Of a stretch of 64,000 bases of DNA, positions 1 through 10,400 are shown in pieces. This DNA comes from Reyranella sp. CPCC 100927 (GTDB lineage: Bacteria; Pseudomonadota; Alphaproteobacteria; Reyranellales; Reyranellaceae): positions 1-64,000 of the forward strand of contig NZ_VOHA01000025.1 in the NCBI RefSeq assembly GCF_007859315.1. The letters are read 5' to 3'. Under the pieces are notes generated by a model. That model was not told the origin of the DNA and searched no databases. It worked only from the letters and a program-made list of their open reading frames with translations. Made by a program: the position numbers and the translations under genes. Numbering within the stretch: position 1 is the first letter of the stretch; the number at the start of each line of letters is the position of its first letter.

Positions 1-1098
1 GCCCCGGCGCCGGCGGACCAGTTGCGGCGGCCGGCGCCACGCGCTGATTCGCGCGCCGGGCCGCAGATGGCCGAGAGCTACGCCGCGCCGCCCGCGGTGG
101 CGGCGCCGGCCGAGCAGGTGGCCGCTCAGGAGTCGCTGACCCAGGTGCTGTTCCGGTTCCCCAACGCCGTCAGCGTCGCCAACGGCCGTACCCTGTCGGT
201 GCCGATCATCAACGGCGAGGTGCCGGTGAAGCGCCAGGCCCTCTACCAGCCCGAGACCCATCCGCGCCATCCGCTGGCCTCGGTGCGCCTGCAGAACGAC
301 GGCAACACCGGCCTGCCGCCCGGCGTCATCACCCTCTACGAGCGCGACGGCGCCGGCATGGTGGCCTATGTCGGCGACGCGCGGCTGTCGGCCCTGCCGC
401 CGGGCGAAAACCGGCTGCTCAGCTATGCGCTCGATCAGAAGATCACGATCGAGACCGAAACCGACCGCAAGGGCAGTCTGCTCAAAGGCAGCATCCTGCA
501 GGGCGTGCTGCGCACCGAGGTGCTGCAACGCCAGACCGTGACCTACAGGGTCAAGTCCCCGGCGCGCGAGAGCCGTCAGCTGCTGGTCGAGACGCCGCGT
601 CTGTCGGGCTGGAAGCTGATGAAGGTCGAGGGCAAGGATGTCGGCCAGATCGAGGGCAAGTACCGCGTGCCGTTCGAGCTGAAGGGCGGCGAGACGCAGA
701 CCTTCGAGGTCGTGCAGGAGCACACGGCGCTCGAGTCGGTGCAGCTTCTCAAGATCGATCCCGAGCGCATTGCGTTCTATGCCCGGGCCCAGGAGTTCGA
801 CGAGAAGACCCGCGCCGCGCTTGCCCGCATCATCGAGCTTCAGGCCGCCGTCGCGAAAGCCCAGCAGGACCTGCGCCAGCGCGAGGGTCGGCGCGACGCG
901 ATCGTGCAGGAGCAGCAGCGCATCCGTGAGAACCTCAGGAGTGTGCCGGGCAATTCCGATCTGAGCCGCCGGTACCTCGCCACGCTCGACAAGCAGGAGA
1001 CCGAACTGGAAACGATCGCCAAGGAGCGCGCCGAGGCGGAGAAAGCCGTCGACGCTGCCCGCACGGCACTCGAGGCCTACATCAAGACGCTAGGATAG
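1..1098 (+). CDS. DUF4139 domain protein, 3' part
   Basis: The frame is open from base 1, so the N-terminus lies outside the window; an internal TTG at 22 is not needed as a start. The visible part reads as the C-terminal half of a DUF4139 protein: a beta-rich region (phrases such as LPPGVITLYE and LPPGENRLLSYALD) followed from about residue 260 by a charged alpha-helical stretch predicted to form a coiled coil. Many members are exported or envelope proteins of unknown role. The gene stands alone here and is followed by a repeat block. Family assignment is by recognised sequence style; function is not known. Confidence 0.75.
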   Translation, partial: APAPADQLRRPAPRADSRAGPQMAESYAAPPAVAAPAEQVAAQESLTQVLFRFPNAVSVANGRTLSVPIINGEVPVKRQALYQPETHPRHPLASVRLQNDGNTGLPPGVITLYERDGAGMVAYVGDARLSALPPGENRLLSYALDQKITIETETDRKGSLLKGSILQGVLRTEVLQRQTVTYRVKSPARESRQLLVETPRLSGWKLMKVEGKDVGQIEGKYRVPFELKGGETQTFEVVQEHTALESVQLLKIDPERIAFYARAQEFDEKTRAALARIIELQAAVAKAQQDLRQREGRRDAIVQEQQRIRENLRSVPGNSDLSRRYLATLDKQETELETIAKERAEAEKAVDAARTALEAYIKTLG

Positions 1099-1315
1099 GG
1101 CTCTCCGCGGGTGCTTGGCTCGAGCCCCCGGAGGGGCCGGGCCATCTTATATGGCCCCGGCGGTATGATCACACGCTGGGGGCGCGCCACTCCGTGGCGC
1201 GTCATGCGTGCGGCGCGCGGCAAGGTACCGAAGTCGTGCACGGGAGCGTTTCATCGTTCGATGGAATCGCCGCTGCCGTCGTCCTGACAGCCTGTGATTT
1301 TTTGAGCCCACGCCT

Positions 1316-1400
1316 GTCATCCCGAGCGTAGCGAGGGATCTTTTCGGCCGCGAACGGCGCGGAAAACTGCTGAAAGATTCCTCGCTACGCTCGGAATGAC
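1316..1400. repeat. family C hairpin
   Basis: The left arm begins GTCATCCCGAGCGTAGCGAG and the right arm is its near reverse complement ending at 1400. The same element recurs at 17821-17905. This is a common dispersed intergenic palindrome in alphaproteobacterial genomes that is often mis-translated as short proteins. Confidence 0.85.
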
Positions 1401-1426
1401 AGCGCGAGGCAATAAGATCACAGCCT

Positions 1427-1538
1427 CTGAGCGCAGCGAAGGACCTTGCGGTGCTGATATCGGCATAGGCGACGCTGATGATCACCAGCGCCGCAATTTC
1501 TTTGGACCGTCCGCCGCAAGGTCCTTCGCTGCGCTCAG
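1427..1538. repeat. family C variant hairpin, perfect 25-bp stem
   Basis: Bases 1427-1451 and 1514-1538 are perfect reverse complements over 25 bp. The arm core is CTGAGCGCAGCGAAGG, a variant of family C. It lies inside the outer family A repeat, directly after the 1316-1400 hairpin. Confidence 0.85.
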
Positions 1539-1655
1539 GACGACAGTGGCCTGCAACCCCAAACACGCGTCGACCAAAGCGTGAAATGCTCTTGAGCATG
1601 ACGCGCCACAGAGTGGCGCGCCCCCAGCGTGTATTCTGTCGCTCGGTGGGATCGC

Positions 1656-2438
1656 CTACTGCATGAACCAGCCGTGGCTCACCACCATGGATTGGCCGGT
1701 CAGCGCATTGCTGCGGGCGCCGGCGAAGAACAGCACGGCGTCGGCGACGTCGTCGGTGGTGGTGAACTGCCCGTCCACCGTTTCCTTCAGCATCACGTTC
1801 TTGATGACGTCGGCCTCGCTGATGCCAAGCTCCTTGGCCTGCTCGGGGATCTGCTTGTCGACCAGCGGCGTACGCACGAAACCGGGGCAGACCACGTTGG
1901 CCCGCACGTTGAACTCGGCGCCTTCCTTAGCCACCACCTTGCACAGCCCGATCAGGCCGTGCTTGGCCGTCACGTAGGGCGCTTTCAACTTCGAGGCTTC
2001 CTTGGAATGGACCGATCCCATGTAGACGATGCTGCCCGATTTGGCGGCATACATGGGCTTCAGGCAGGCTTTGGTGGTGAGGAAGGCGCCATCGAGGTGG
2101 ATCGCCAGCATCTTCTTCCAGTCGGCGAAGGCGAAATCCACCACCGGCTTCACGATCTGGATGCCGGCGTTGCTGACCAGCACGTCGATGCGGCCGTATT
2201 TCGCCATTACGTCGGCGACGCCTTTGTTCACCGCGTCCTCGTCGACCACGTTCATGGCGATGGCCAGGGCGTCGCTGCCTTTGCCCTTGATCTCGCTCGC
2301 CGTCGCGGTGGCGGCCTCGAGGTTGAGGTCGGCGATCACGGGGATGCCGCCCTCGGCGGCGAAGCGCAGGGCGATCTCCTTGCCGATGCCGCTGGCGGCT
2401 CCGGTGATGATGGCGACCTTTCCGTCGAAGCGGGACAT
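1656..2438 (-). CDS. bdhA: 3-hydroxybutyrate dehydrogenase
   Basis: This 260-residue short-chain dehydrogenase interconverts (R)-3-hydroxybutyrate and acetoacetate with NAD in the cytoplasm. The nucleotide-binding motif TGAASGIG is at 12-19, NAG at 90-92, and the catalytic Ser142, Tyr155 and Lys159 are at the positions usual for bacterial HBDH. The C-terminal HGWFMQ is also typical of this family and separates it from general SDRs. It lies 52 bp downstream of acetoacetate decarboxylase on the same strand, so both enzymes act on acetoacetate and probably form an operon for polyhydroxybutyrate or ketone-body use. A fragment of repeat family B (about 2473-2490) lies in the gap. Confidence 0.92.
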   Translation of the reverse strand: MSRFDGKVAIITGAASGIGKEIALRFAAEGGIPVIADLNLEAATATASEIKGKGSDALAIAMNVVDEDAVNKGVADVMAKYGRIDVLVSNAGIQIVKPVVDFAFADWKKMLAIHLDGAFLTTKACLKPMYAAKSGSIVYMGSVHSKEASKLKAPYVTAKHGLIGLCKVVAKEGAEFNVRANVVCPGFVRTPLVDKQIPEQAKELGISEADVIKNVMLKETVDGQFTTTDDVADAVLFFAGARSNALTGQSMVVSHGWFMQ

Positions 2439-2472
2439 GCGGGATTCCTTTCAGTCTGCGGGGTGGAGAGGG

Positions 2473-2490
2473 GTCCTGGGAGCGCGGGCG
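2473..2490. repeat. family B half-element
   Basis: The string TCCTGGGAGCGCGGGCG here matches the left arm of the full family B hairpins at 12536 and 13482, but no right arm follows. It directly precedes, in window coordinates, the stop codon of the decarboxylase gene. Confidence 0.6.
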
Positions 2491-3249
2491 TCAGGTCGCG
2501 GCGAGGTAGTCGAACACCACCGTACCCAGGCCTAATGTCAGGTCGGTGACGAAGTGGCTGGCCGAGACGACCTCGCGCACGGGCAGGCGCGCCACGTCGC
2601 ACAGGGCATGATCGAACAGCTGCAGCGCCGCCGGGCCGGTCCAGGCACCCTTGACGGTCACGTCCTCGGTGTAATAGCGCACCAGCTCGCAGATGCGCGG
2701 CGTGCAGTCCACGTGCGGCACGATCTTGATCATGAAATTGGGCTTGGCCAGGCTCTTCAGCACCGGCGCCGGATCCAGCGCGCGGTGCTTGTAGCCCATG
2801 GTGGCGCTGGCGCAGAGAACGGACCCGTAGTGCAGGGTGCACACCAGCGCCTCGCTCTCATGCGTGACCTTCGGCGTGGCAAGCTTCTTGGGGAAGCCCC
2901 AGATCTCGCGGCCGCCGGCGATCGGCGCGTCATCGTCCAGGTACATGGCGTGCACATAGCCGCCATCCTGCACCACGCCGTCGGCGCCCTTGAAGCGGAC
3001 CGGGATCACCTGGCCGCTCTCGGTGTAGTCGCCGAAGCCCGTGGAGTCGGGCATGCGGATGAACTCGTAGTTGACGCTATCGCCCACGACCTCCAACGGC
3101 TCCGGTACCGCCGCGCGCAAGAGGTCCGGGTCGGTCCGATAGCTGATGACGATGAATTCCCGATTGTAGAAGCGATACGGTCCCCGCGGGTACGCCGGGT
3201 TGTTGAGCGGCATGGTGAACGCCTTGCGCCTGACATCGGCAAGCTTCAT
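2491..3249 (-). CDS. adc: acetoacetate decarboxylase
   Basis: This 252-residue protein decarboxylates acetoacetate to acetone and CO2 through a Schiff base. The active-site motif [11 protein letters not shown] holds Lys121 with its neighbour Lys122, which matches the Lys115/Lys116 pair of the Clostridium enzyme. The start at ATG 3249 gives the conserved beginning [21 protein letters not shown]; an upstream in-frame start at 3315 would add 22 residues without similarity to the family. The gene precedes bdhA on the minus strand. Together they could divert acetoacetate to acetone or return it to hydroxybutyrate. Confidence 0.92.
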   Translation of the reverse strand: MKLADVRRKAFTMPLNNPAYPRGPYRFYNREFIVISYRTDPDLLRAAVPEPLEVVGDSVNYEFIRMPDSTGFGDYTESGQVIPVRFKGADGVVQDGGYVHAMYLDDDAPIAGGREIWGFPKKLATPKVTHESEALVCTLHYGSVLCASATMGYKHRALDPAPVLKSLAKPNFMIKIVPHVDCTPRICELVRYYTEDVTVKGAWTGPAALQLFDHALCDVARLPVREVVSASHFVTDLTLGLGTVVFDYLAAT

Positions 3250-3478
3250 CGGCAAACGACTCCTGTCAGCGACCTGACCGGCATGTGGGAGCCATTCCTG
3301 ACGGGAAGTTGTCATGCCCCCGGGCGCGGCCTTCTGCCGCGCTGATGCTCAGGCCTGCCCTCATCGGACCGCAACCGCTGGCGGTACGGCTGATGGAGAA
3401 GACGTTGTCGCACTGGTCGTCAGTCAGCAAGCCTGCACCGAACGCGCGACGTCCTTGATCGGCCGCGCAGCCATCGGA

Positions 3479-5089
3479 TCAGAGTCGGTCGCTAGCCAGG
3501 AACGCACGGACCTCGTTCAGGAAGCGTGGCCAAGCCGGTTCGTTTTCCAGCAGGATATGGTTGCGGCTATCGAGTGCGACGAAGCGCGCATCAGCGATGC
3601 CGGCAGCAAGGCTCCGGCCCTCGTCGAACGGAACGATGGCGTCGTTGCGGGCATGCAGAACCAGCGTGGGACAACGCACAGCCGCCAGCTGGCTGCGGAT
3701 GTCGACCCGGCCAAAGACGCGGTGGATGCGCGCGATATTGTCGGCCGAGATGGCCAGGCGCAGCAGGTCGTTCAGGCGCTGCTTTTGCGCCGGCGTCGCG
3801 TCCGGCACCAGAAGCGTCGTGAACATCTGGCGCACGGCCGGATTGTCCCGGTCCCAATCGTGTTCCAACAGGACTCCCATCGCGCGACGGCGTTCGGCGT
3901 CATCGGCCGCCCGCAGCATCCAACCGCGGGTAAAGCCGCCCAGCAGAACGAGGCGGCTGACGCGTTCTGGATACAGGGCAGCGTAGGTAACCGCCGCGGC
4001 GCAGCCCTGCGAGACCGCCAGCATGGCAAACCGTCGCTCGCCGGCCGCGTCGATGACGGCTTCCAGATCGGTCACGAGGGTATCGAAGGAGAAATCGCCG
4101 GCATTCCAGTCCGACATACCGTTGCCGCGTTGGTCGTAGCGCACCAGGCGATTGTCCCGCGCCAGGGCGCGCACCCAATGTCTCCACACGGGGCTCAGCT
4201 CGTCGTTCTGCAGATGCATGATCCAGTTGGCGACCCACACCAGGGGCGGGCCGCTGCCTGTTCTGCCATAGGCAATCGCCACGCCATCGGACGCGACGCA
4301 GAATCGGGTCGCCTGCGCCTGCGGCGACGGCGGCGCCAGGGCGATGTCCTCGGCAACAGGAGGTTTAGCAGCCACCGGTGCCGTGGCCGCGCCCCAGGCC
4401 TCGACCAGTGGTCCGACGGGTCCACCGACCACATGCAACGACCGATTGGCCGTCTCGTATTGCTGCTGCGCTTCTTGGCGACGGCCCATCGCCAGCAACA
4501 GCGTGATCAGCCGGCTCCAGGCATCCTCGCTCTGAGGATCGATTTTCACCAGCTCGCGCGCGTTCGACAGGGCCTCGTCGGAAGCCGTTACCAGGCGATC
4601 CGCCAGCATGGCGCGCAGCTTCACGTGTAGCCGTCGCGCATCTTCGCGTTCGGCTACACGCCATGACTGAAAGGCGGGATTTTCCGGCAGATCGAGACCG
4701 TCCAGGAATGGCCCACGGAAAAACGCCGCCGCTTGTTGCAGCTGGCCGATCGACGCCGATTCCAGGCCGGCAATCTGGAGGCGACGCACCAATGTCAGAT
4801 CGACCGCGGCGCTCTGCGAATCGAAGGCAACACTGTCGTGTTCGGTGACGGCCAAGGGCCGTTCGCTCCCGGCCGTCAAGCCACGGATCTGGCTCAAGCT
4901 CCAGCGCAGCGAGGCGCGGGGATCGTCGGCGTCATCCCATAGCAGTGCGCATAGCTGCTCGCGGCGGTGCGCCCGCCCTGTGGCAGCAAGAAAAGCCACA
5001 AGGGCCCGGGTCTTGCGCGACCGCGGAAGTTCAATCGGCGCCCCGTCGCGCAGGATTTGCATGTCGCCGAGGAGCGAGATCGTTAGCAT
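3479..5089 (-). CDS. SARP/BTAD regulator fused to alpha/beta hydrolase
   Basis: The 536-residue protein has two parts. Residues 1-95 look like a winged-helix DNA-binding domain of the SARP (OmpR-like) type, and about 100-230 like the bacterial transcriptional activation domain with helical repeats. Residues 265-536 are an alpha/beta hydrolase with nucleophile Ser360 in AVSQG (Ala replaces the first Gly of GxSxG), Asp483 in ARNDAIVPF and His511. A proline/alanine linker (235-260) joins them. The hydrolase could sense or process a ligand that controls the DNA-binding half; this is inference. Its ATG overlaps by 7 bp the end of a truncated NTF2-like gene on the same strand. Confidence 0.8.
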   Translation of the reverse strand: MLTISLLGDMQILRDGAPIELPRSRKTRALVAFLAATGRAHRREQLCALLWDDADDPRASLRWSLSQIRGLTAGSERPLAVTEHDSVAFDSQSAAVDLTLVRRLQIAGLESASIGQLQQAAAFFRGPFLDGLDLPENPAFQSWRVAEREDARRLHVKLRAMLADRLVTASDEALSNARELVKIDPQSEDAWSRLITLLLAMGRRQEAQQQYETANRSLHVVGGPVGPLVEAWGAATAPVAAKPPVAEDIALAPPSPQAQATRFCVASDGVAIAYGRTGSGPPLVWVANWIMHLQNDELSPVWRHWVRALARDNRLVRYDQRGNGMSDWNAGDFSFDTLVTDLEAVIDAAGERRFAMLAVSQGCAAAVTYAALYPERVSRLVLLGGFTRGWMLRAADDAERRRAMGVLLEHDWDRDNPAVRQMFTTLLVPDATPAQKQRLNDLLRLAISADNIARIHRVFGRVDIRSQLAAVRCPTLVLHARNDAIVPFDEGRSLAAGIADARFVALDSRNHILLENEPAWPRFLNEVRAFLASDRL

Positions 5090-5292
5090 GACCCATACGT
5101 GCCATCCAGCGGGCCGCCGACCCAGCGCGACGCTACCGTCGTGGTGTAGGCCGCCATGATCGCGCCGATATCACCCTTGGCGATCGGATGGGTGCGGGCG
5201 TTCGCCTTGTCGGCGGTCGGACCGGCGAAAGCCGGGCTGGCCACGAGAAGGGCGGCGACGGCGCACGCTGAGGCAAAGGCTGCTTTTTTCAC
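5083..5292 (-). pseudogene. truncated exported NTF2/SnoaL-like protein
   Basis: A GTG start at 5292 gives 69 residues: a clear signal peptide (VKKAAFASACAVAALLVASPAFA) and then IAKGDIGAIMAAYTTTV and WVGGPLDGTY. These phrases resemble the first helix and following strand of exported SnoaL/NTF2-like proteins, normally about 130-160 residues long. The frame stops three residues after DGTY, right where the SARP-hydrolase gene begins. It therefore looks like a 5' remnant whose 3' half was lost, perhaps when the SARP gene arrived. A genuine small secreted protein is the alternative. Confidence 0.5.
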
Positions 5293-5382
5293 GGAACGTC
5301 TCGCGGGTTTTGATCGTGACGCCGGGAGACGCCGACCCCCGGCGATTATTCCACCATCATACGCGAAGGCAATCACGACAAC

Positions 5383-5393
5383 GTCACGGTGAC
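5383..5393. promoter_or_regulatory. candidate operator palindrome
   Basis: GTCAC-G-GTGAC is a perfect 11-bp palindrome in the 178-bp divergent gap between the exported NTF2-like remnant and the caspase-like gene. It may bind a regulator of either side. Evidence is the symmetry and position only. Confidence 0.3.
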
Positions 5394-5470
5394 TTTGATC
5401 AAGCACCCGGAATAGCCCGAGGCGTGCGGCGTTGACCGCTTCATTGGCATCCGAAGGGAAATGCGAACGC

Positions 5471-6079
5471 ATGATCGACATTGAACAACCCGCGATGGCC
5501 CTCAACGGTCATGGCGCACCTGGCAGAGTGCGGATGTGGAACACGTGGGATGTGAAGGAGGGCGCGCCGTCGGAGCACATTGTAGGATGGGTTGCACAGG
5601 TCGCGCGCACCGCACCTGGTGGAAAATTGAAAAACATTGTGATCAATTGCCATGGCGAACCCGGGGTCCTTCTGATCGGCCAGGGATTCGGTGGAGGCAC
5701 TGGAGCATTGTTCTCCAAGTGGCGCGGCCTTGTCGACAATATTTGGATCACAGCATGCGAGGCAGCAAAGATCGACGAAAGGACCTCTTCCGTAGGCGGC
5801 ATCAGCGTTACGTGGTATCGTGACGGCAATATTTTTTGCTCAGAGATGGCGAAACAGGCCGGCTGTTTCGTCATCGTCTCGACAGAGCTTCAAGCAGGGC
5901 CGAAGGGTGACCGTCTTCCCTATGGCAAGATCGACTCCTACGAAGGGCTGACGCTGAAATACGATCCAACGGGCAAGATCTGTTGGCAACGCCGATATCC
6001 CTCCACGTATTACAAGCCACCGCGATTGGGCGGTCTGATACCCGGTGGGTGGGCGGGGAATGACAAGGATGGACTGTGA
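5471..6079 (+). CDS. orphan caspase/CHAT-like fold protein
   Basis: The 202-residue product has no signal peptide. A caspase-type dyad is visible: KLKNIVINCHGEPGVLLIG places His61-Gly62 at the end of a hydrophobic strand, and VDNIWITACEAA places Cys96 after the next strand. This strand-HG, strand-xAC order is what CHAT, C80, C25-like and related caspase-fold families show. The N-terminal 50 residues and the C-terminal region after about 150 are not recognised. ATG 5471 is preferred over TTG 5432 because GAAGGGAA lies just upstream. It stands alone between a divergent regulator gene and a repeat block. Protease activity is inferred, not shown. Confidence 0.5.
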   Translation: MIDIEQPAMALNGHGAPGRVRMWNTWDVKEGAPSEHIVGWVAQVARTAPGGKLKNIVINCHGEPGVLLIGQGFGGGTGALFSKWRGLVDNIWITACEAAKIDERTSSVGGISVTWYRDGNIFCSEMAKQAGCFVIVSTELQAGPKGDRLPYGKIDSYEGLTLKYDPTGKICWQRRYPSTYYKPPRLGGLIPGGWAGNDKDGL

Positions 6080-6120
6080 CGATGCAGGCTGACGTGAAAG
6101 GAAACTGGCGACGGTGGTTC

Positions 6121-6152
6121 GATCACACGCTGGCGGCGCGCCACTCTATGGC
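6121..6152. repeat. family A single arm
   Basis: The string beginning GATCACACGCTGGCGGCGCG differs at few positions from the left outer arm at 1168-1202. A matching right arm is not evident nearby. Confidence 0.65.
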
Positions 6153-6271
6153 GCTTCCTGTGTCGATCCGGACGAAGACGTGTGACGGAGTCGCGCGCCA
6201 CCGGCGTCTGTCCGCACGACAGTGCACGATCCTGTGGTTGGCGTAGTCGGTGGGAACTGAAAGGAAACGGT

Positions 6272-6409
6272 ACGTCTTCGCTGGGAGCACGCCATTCCAG
6301 TGGCGCATTTCCGGCGAAGCTAGCTTTCGCCTGTGCGCGCAGCGCCAAATCATGAGCTGGCCCTTCGGGCCAGTGCGCCACTGGAGTGGCGCGCTCCCAG
6401 CGAAGACAT
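6272..6409. repeat. family A hairpin
   Basis: Arms 6272-6307 and 6374-6409 are reverse complements with 33 of 36 matches; the core is CTTCGCTGGGAGC with GCCA(C/T)TCCAGTGGCGC. The 66-bp middle contains a smaller GGCCCTTCGGGCC hairpin. Confidence 0.8.
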
Positions 6410-6531
6410 ATGCCGTTTCGTTCCTTGTGACCGGCGTAGCCGGTGGGGAACTCACCGCGCTCGTGATGGAGCTGGGGCGATAGCGCGTGTGGTGATTGGC
6501 GGACGGCTGCCGAATTCGAGAGCTGCGGCAC

Positions 6532-7515
6532 CTACCGCCGATGCCGCGCCTTGAACTGCAAGATCAAGCGTGCGATCTCACTCGCACGCTCCTCGACGGC
6601 GAAATGTCCAGCGTCCAGGAGATGGAGCTCTGCATCCGGCAGGTCTCTCAGGTAGGCCCTGGCGCCAGCGGCGATGAAGGCGGGATCCCGTTCGCCCCAC
6701 ACGATCAAGGCCGGGAAGCGATGCATGCGCATGGTCGCCTGCCACGTAGGATACAGGTCGATGTTGGTCTGGTAATCCTGAAACAGCTGGACCTGAACCT
6801 TGCGTGCCTTGTCCGAATCGAGAAAGGCGAGGTCGTGCGTCCAGGCGTCGGGGCTCATGATGTCGCGTTTGTCCGTGGGAACGTCGCGCAGGTACTGTCT
6901 GTTGATGATCGCATCCTTGCTGACAAACTCATGAAGGGCTGCGATCCGCGCCGGGCTGCGATCGTCATGCGCGCTGCGAAAGAACGCCTGTCGGTTCTGC
7001 GTCAACCCATCCAGATAGGCGTTGGCGTTCTGAGCAATGATGGCGTCAACGCGCCGCGGCTGCCGGGTCAGAAGCCGGAAGCCCACGGGCGCGCCGAAAT
7101 CCTGCATGTATAGCGTGTAACGGCCGATCATCAGGTTGGCGAGAAGACCTTCGACGTAATCCGTCAGCTTATCGAACGAATACATGAATTGATCGGGGTC
7201 AGGCCGGTCGCTGTAGCCGGAACCAAGGTAGTCTGGTGCGACGATGTGGTAGCGTGCTGAAAGCAGAGGGATCAGTTCTCGATAGGTGTGGGAAGACGAA
7301 GGATAGCCGTGTAACAGCACGATCGTCGGCTGTTTCGGATCACCTGCTTCGCGATAGAAGACCTTGTGCCCGGCGACAGTCGAGAATCGATAGAAGGTCT
7401 TGGGTGGCAGATTGTTGTCTTCGGCATGACCGGACGATGCCAACGCCAGCCCAATGATGATTGACAGACAGAGTACGACTCTTCGGGCGCAACGCGCGTC
7501 GATCGTTGTTCTCAT
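6532..7515 (-). CDS. exported alpha/beta hydrolase, dehalogenase/epoxide-hydrolase type
   Basis: The 327-residue protein begins with a signal peptide ending near SSGHA (residue 31), so it should work in the periplasm. The fold motifs are IVLLHGYPSSSHTYRE (oxyanion HGYP at 69-72), a nucleophile elbow YMQDFGAPVG with Asp139 in place of Ser, an acid in VWGERDP and a base in DAGHFAVEE. An Asp nucleophile marks the haloalkane dehalogenase/epoxide hydrolase branch. Substrate is unknown. GGAGATG lies 7 bases before the ATG, and a perfect 14-bp palindrome (7539-7552) lies just upstream. Confidence 0.85.
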   Translation of the reverse strand: MRTTIDARCARRVVLCLSIIIGLALASSGHAEDNNLPPKTFYRFSTVAGHKVFYREAGDPKQPTIVLLHGYPSSSHTYRELIPLLSARYHIVAPDYLGSGYSDRPDPDQFMYSFDKLTDYVEGLLANLMIGRYTLYMQDFGAPVGFRLLTRQPRRVDAIIAQNANAYLDGLTQNRQAFFRSAHDDRSPARIAALHEFVSKDAIINRQYLRDVPTDKRDIMSPDAWTHDLAFLDSDKARKVQVQLFQDYQTNIDLYPTWQATMRMHRFPALIVWGERDPAFIAAGARAYLRDLPDAELHLLDAGHFAVEERASEIARLILQFKARHRR

Positions 7516-7982
7516 CGTTCATCTCCCGCGCGCAGAGGCCGAACCGGTTCGGTCAGGTACGCAGCATCAGGGGATGGACACGGCTGCGCGCTGTCCTCGT
7601 TCATCACTTGGTCGTGTGCAATAGGCCTGCCCACCGAGCGGCAGTTGCTGACTCACGGCGCAAGAACCAGCACCGAGAACGGTCTCGAGCTCAAGCGGAA
7701 CTTACCAATGTGTGTCGGGGCCACCATGGCCGGCATTGCGGCTTCGGTTTTCGAGGAACCATGCGCAAGTGCGGAAAGTGTCCCTCGAATCCTGGTATCG
7801 CTTCCGCAAGACCAAACGTCAGCGGCCTTGGCGGATTGTCGAAACGCATTTCGGCTGGCGCATGCGTGTCGTCCTGCGCCGGAAGAGTCCCCGGCGGCCG
7901 CTCCCGCGATCAATCACTCCAACGCTCTGCAGTGCGCGAACCGACGCTCTGGGAGCGCGAGCACCCGTTCGCGCCGCCCGGA
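7516..7982. other. intergenic region, no recognised gene
   Basis: The 467-bp gap lies between the exported hydrolase (minus strand, upstream side) and the end of the acyl-CoA ligase gene. Apart from the palindrome at 7539-7552 I see nothing I can name. A weak match to the family B arm (CTGGGAGCGCGAGC, near 7948) may be a decayed repeat. Confidence 0.5.
7539..7552. promoter_or_regulatory. perfect 14-bp palindrome upstream of hydrolase
   Basis: CCGAACCGGTTCGG is fully self-complementary and lies 24 bp upstream of the hydrolase ATG, where a repressor would block the promoter or initiation. No adjacent regulator gene is evident. Confidence 0.45.
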
Positions 7983-9535
<1,553 letters not shown>

Positions 9536-9539
<4 letters not shown>

Positions 9540-10219
9540 CGTTGTTTTCCTCCTGTTGTCGTCGGCGCGCGCCTGGCGCGCCGCTTCCTGGCCGCGGTGC
9601 CGACGATGCCTTCGGTCAACCGAATCGAGAATTCATCCGCGATGGCCTGGGGCGACAGGGCGCCGCCGCGCTCGTACCAGTGGCCGATCCAGTTCAGTGC
9701 GCCGGCAATGGCGAAGGCCGTCATTTTCGGATCGCAAGGTGTGATCGAGCTGTCGGCGATGCCGTCGGCGATATAGCGGCGAAACGTGCGGTCGATGGAC
9801 CGCTTGGCCGCCAGGACGATCGCGCGGTGCTCGGCATTGAGGTCGCGGACGTCGAAGCGCACCAGGCTGGCACCGAAATCCGTGGCCATCTGCGCGGCAT
9901 AGGCACGGATCAGATGGCGCAGCTTGTCGAGCCCGCTGCCGCCCCCGGCGTTGATCGCGGCGATGACCTCATCGACGCGCTCCTGGCCCAGCGCCCAGCA
10001 TTCGAACAGGATCTCGTCCTTGCCCCGGAAATAGTTGTAGAGCGCGGGTTTTGTGATGTTCAGCCGCTCGGCCACCTCGTTCAGCGTGGCCCGGTGGTAA
10101 CCGAGTTCCAAAAACAGCTGGACCGCCGTGCGCAGTACCGCCTCGCGCTTCTCGTCGCGGGCCCGGCGGCGGCTTTCGAACGGCAGCCAAGGCGAGGTTT
10201 CAGTAGAGCGGGCATCCAT
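9536..10219 (-). CDS. TetR-family regulator of acyl-CoA module
   Basis: The 227-residue protein has an N-terminal helix-turn-helix (REAVLRTAVQLFLELGYHRATLNEVAERLNITKPALYNYFRGKDEIL spans about 25-70, of which the ITKPALYNYF part is the recognition helix) and an all-helical ligand-binding remainder. ATG 10219 is chosen; a longer in-frame start at 10300 runs through a GC palindrome. It is the first gene of a coupled pair with the ligase and faces the thiolase operon. The palindrome at 10422-10443 is the obvious operator, with an acyl-CoA as a likely inducer. Confidence 0.88.
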
Positions 10220-10298
10220 CTCGGTGATCTTTGCTTGGCGTTTGGGGGCGGGGCTATCACATCTGGCCCGCGGGTGTTGGCTCAAGCCGGAGCAACCC

Positions 10299-10320
10299 AC
10301 GCTGGGCGCGCGCCCAGCGT
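10299..10320. repeat. 22-bp perfect GC palindrome
   Basis: The sequence is fully self-complementary with half-site ACGCTGGGCGC, which resembles the family A core collapsed on itself. It lies in the TetR/thiolase divergent region but is far from the promoter. Confidence 0.6.
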
Positions 10321-10400
10321 TTGATCGTACCGCCTTGGATCAAGTGCAATTGCCCTTGAAACCAATCTCCACCTCCGCAGCAACCCAACGTGGCGATGCA

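Larger units (their letters stand above)
1172..1631. repeat. outer inverted repeat, family A arms
   Basis: The arms at 1172-1207 and 1596-1631 are reverse complements with 35 of 36 matches; each contains the core GGGGGCGCGCCACTC. They enclose two further hairpins. A related arm starting GATCACACGCTGG occurs again at 6121, and a related full hairpin at 6272-6409, so this is a dispersed family rather than a terminator. Confidence 0.85.
1099..1655. other. intergenic region filled with hairpin repeats
   Basis: This 557-bp gap separates the DUF4139 gene from the convergent 3-hydroxybutyrate dehydrogenase gene. I see no gene in it. It is made mostly of nested inverted repeats, listed separately; short open frames here come from the symmetric repeats. 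Confidence 0.8.
6080..6531. other. intergenic region with family A repeats
   Basis: This 452-bp gap between two convergent genes holds no gene that I can support. A family A arm at 6121-6152 and a full family A hairpin at 6272-6409 account for most of it. Confidence 0.75.

Noticed and set aside
1147-1599. Apparent 150-residue protein in the first repeat block
   Set aside because: Its translation is made of repeat-encoded phrases such as RSFAALRGCD and RSLATLGMTG, a known artefact of family C hairpins.
1172-1631. CRISPR-like array
   Set aside because: Repeats are inverted pairs of different families, not regularly spaced direct repeats, and no cas gene is present.
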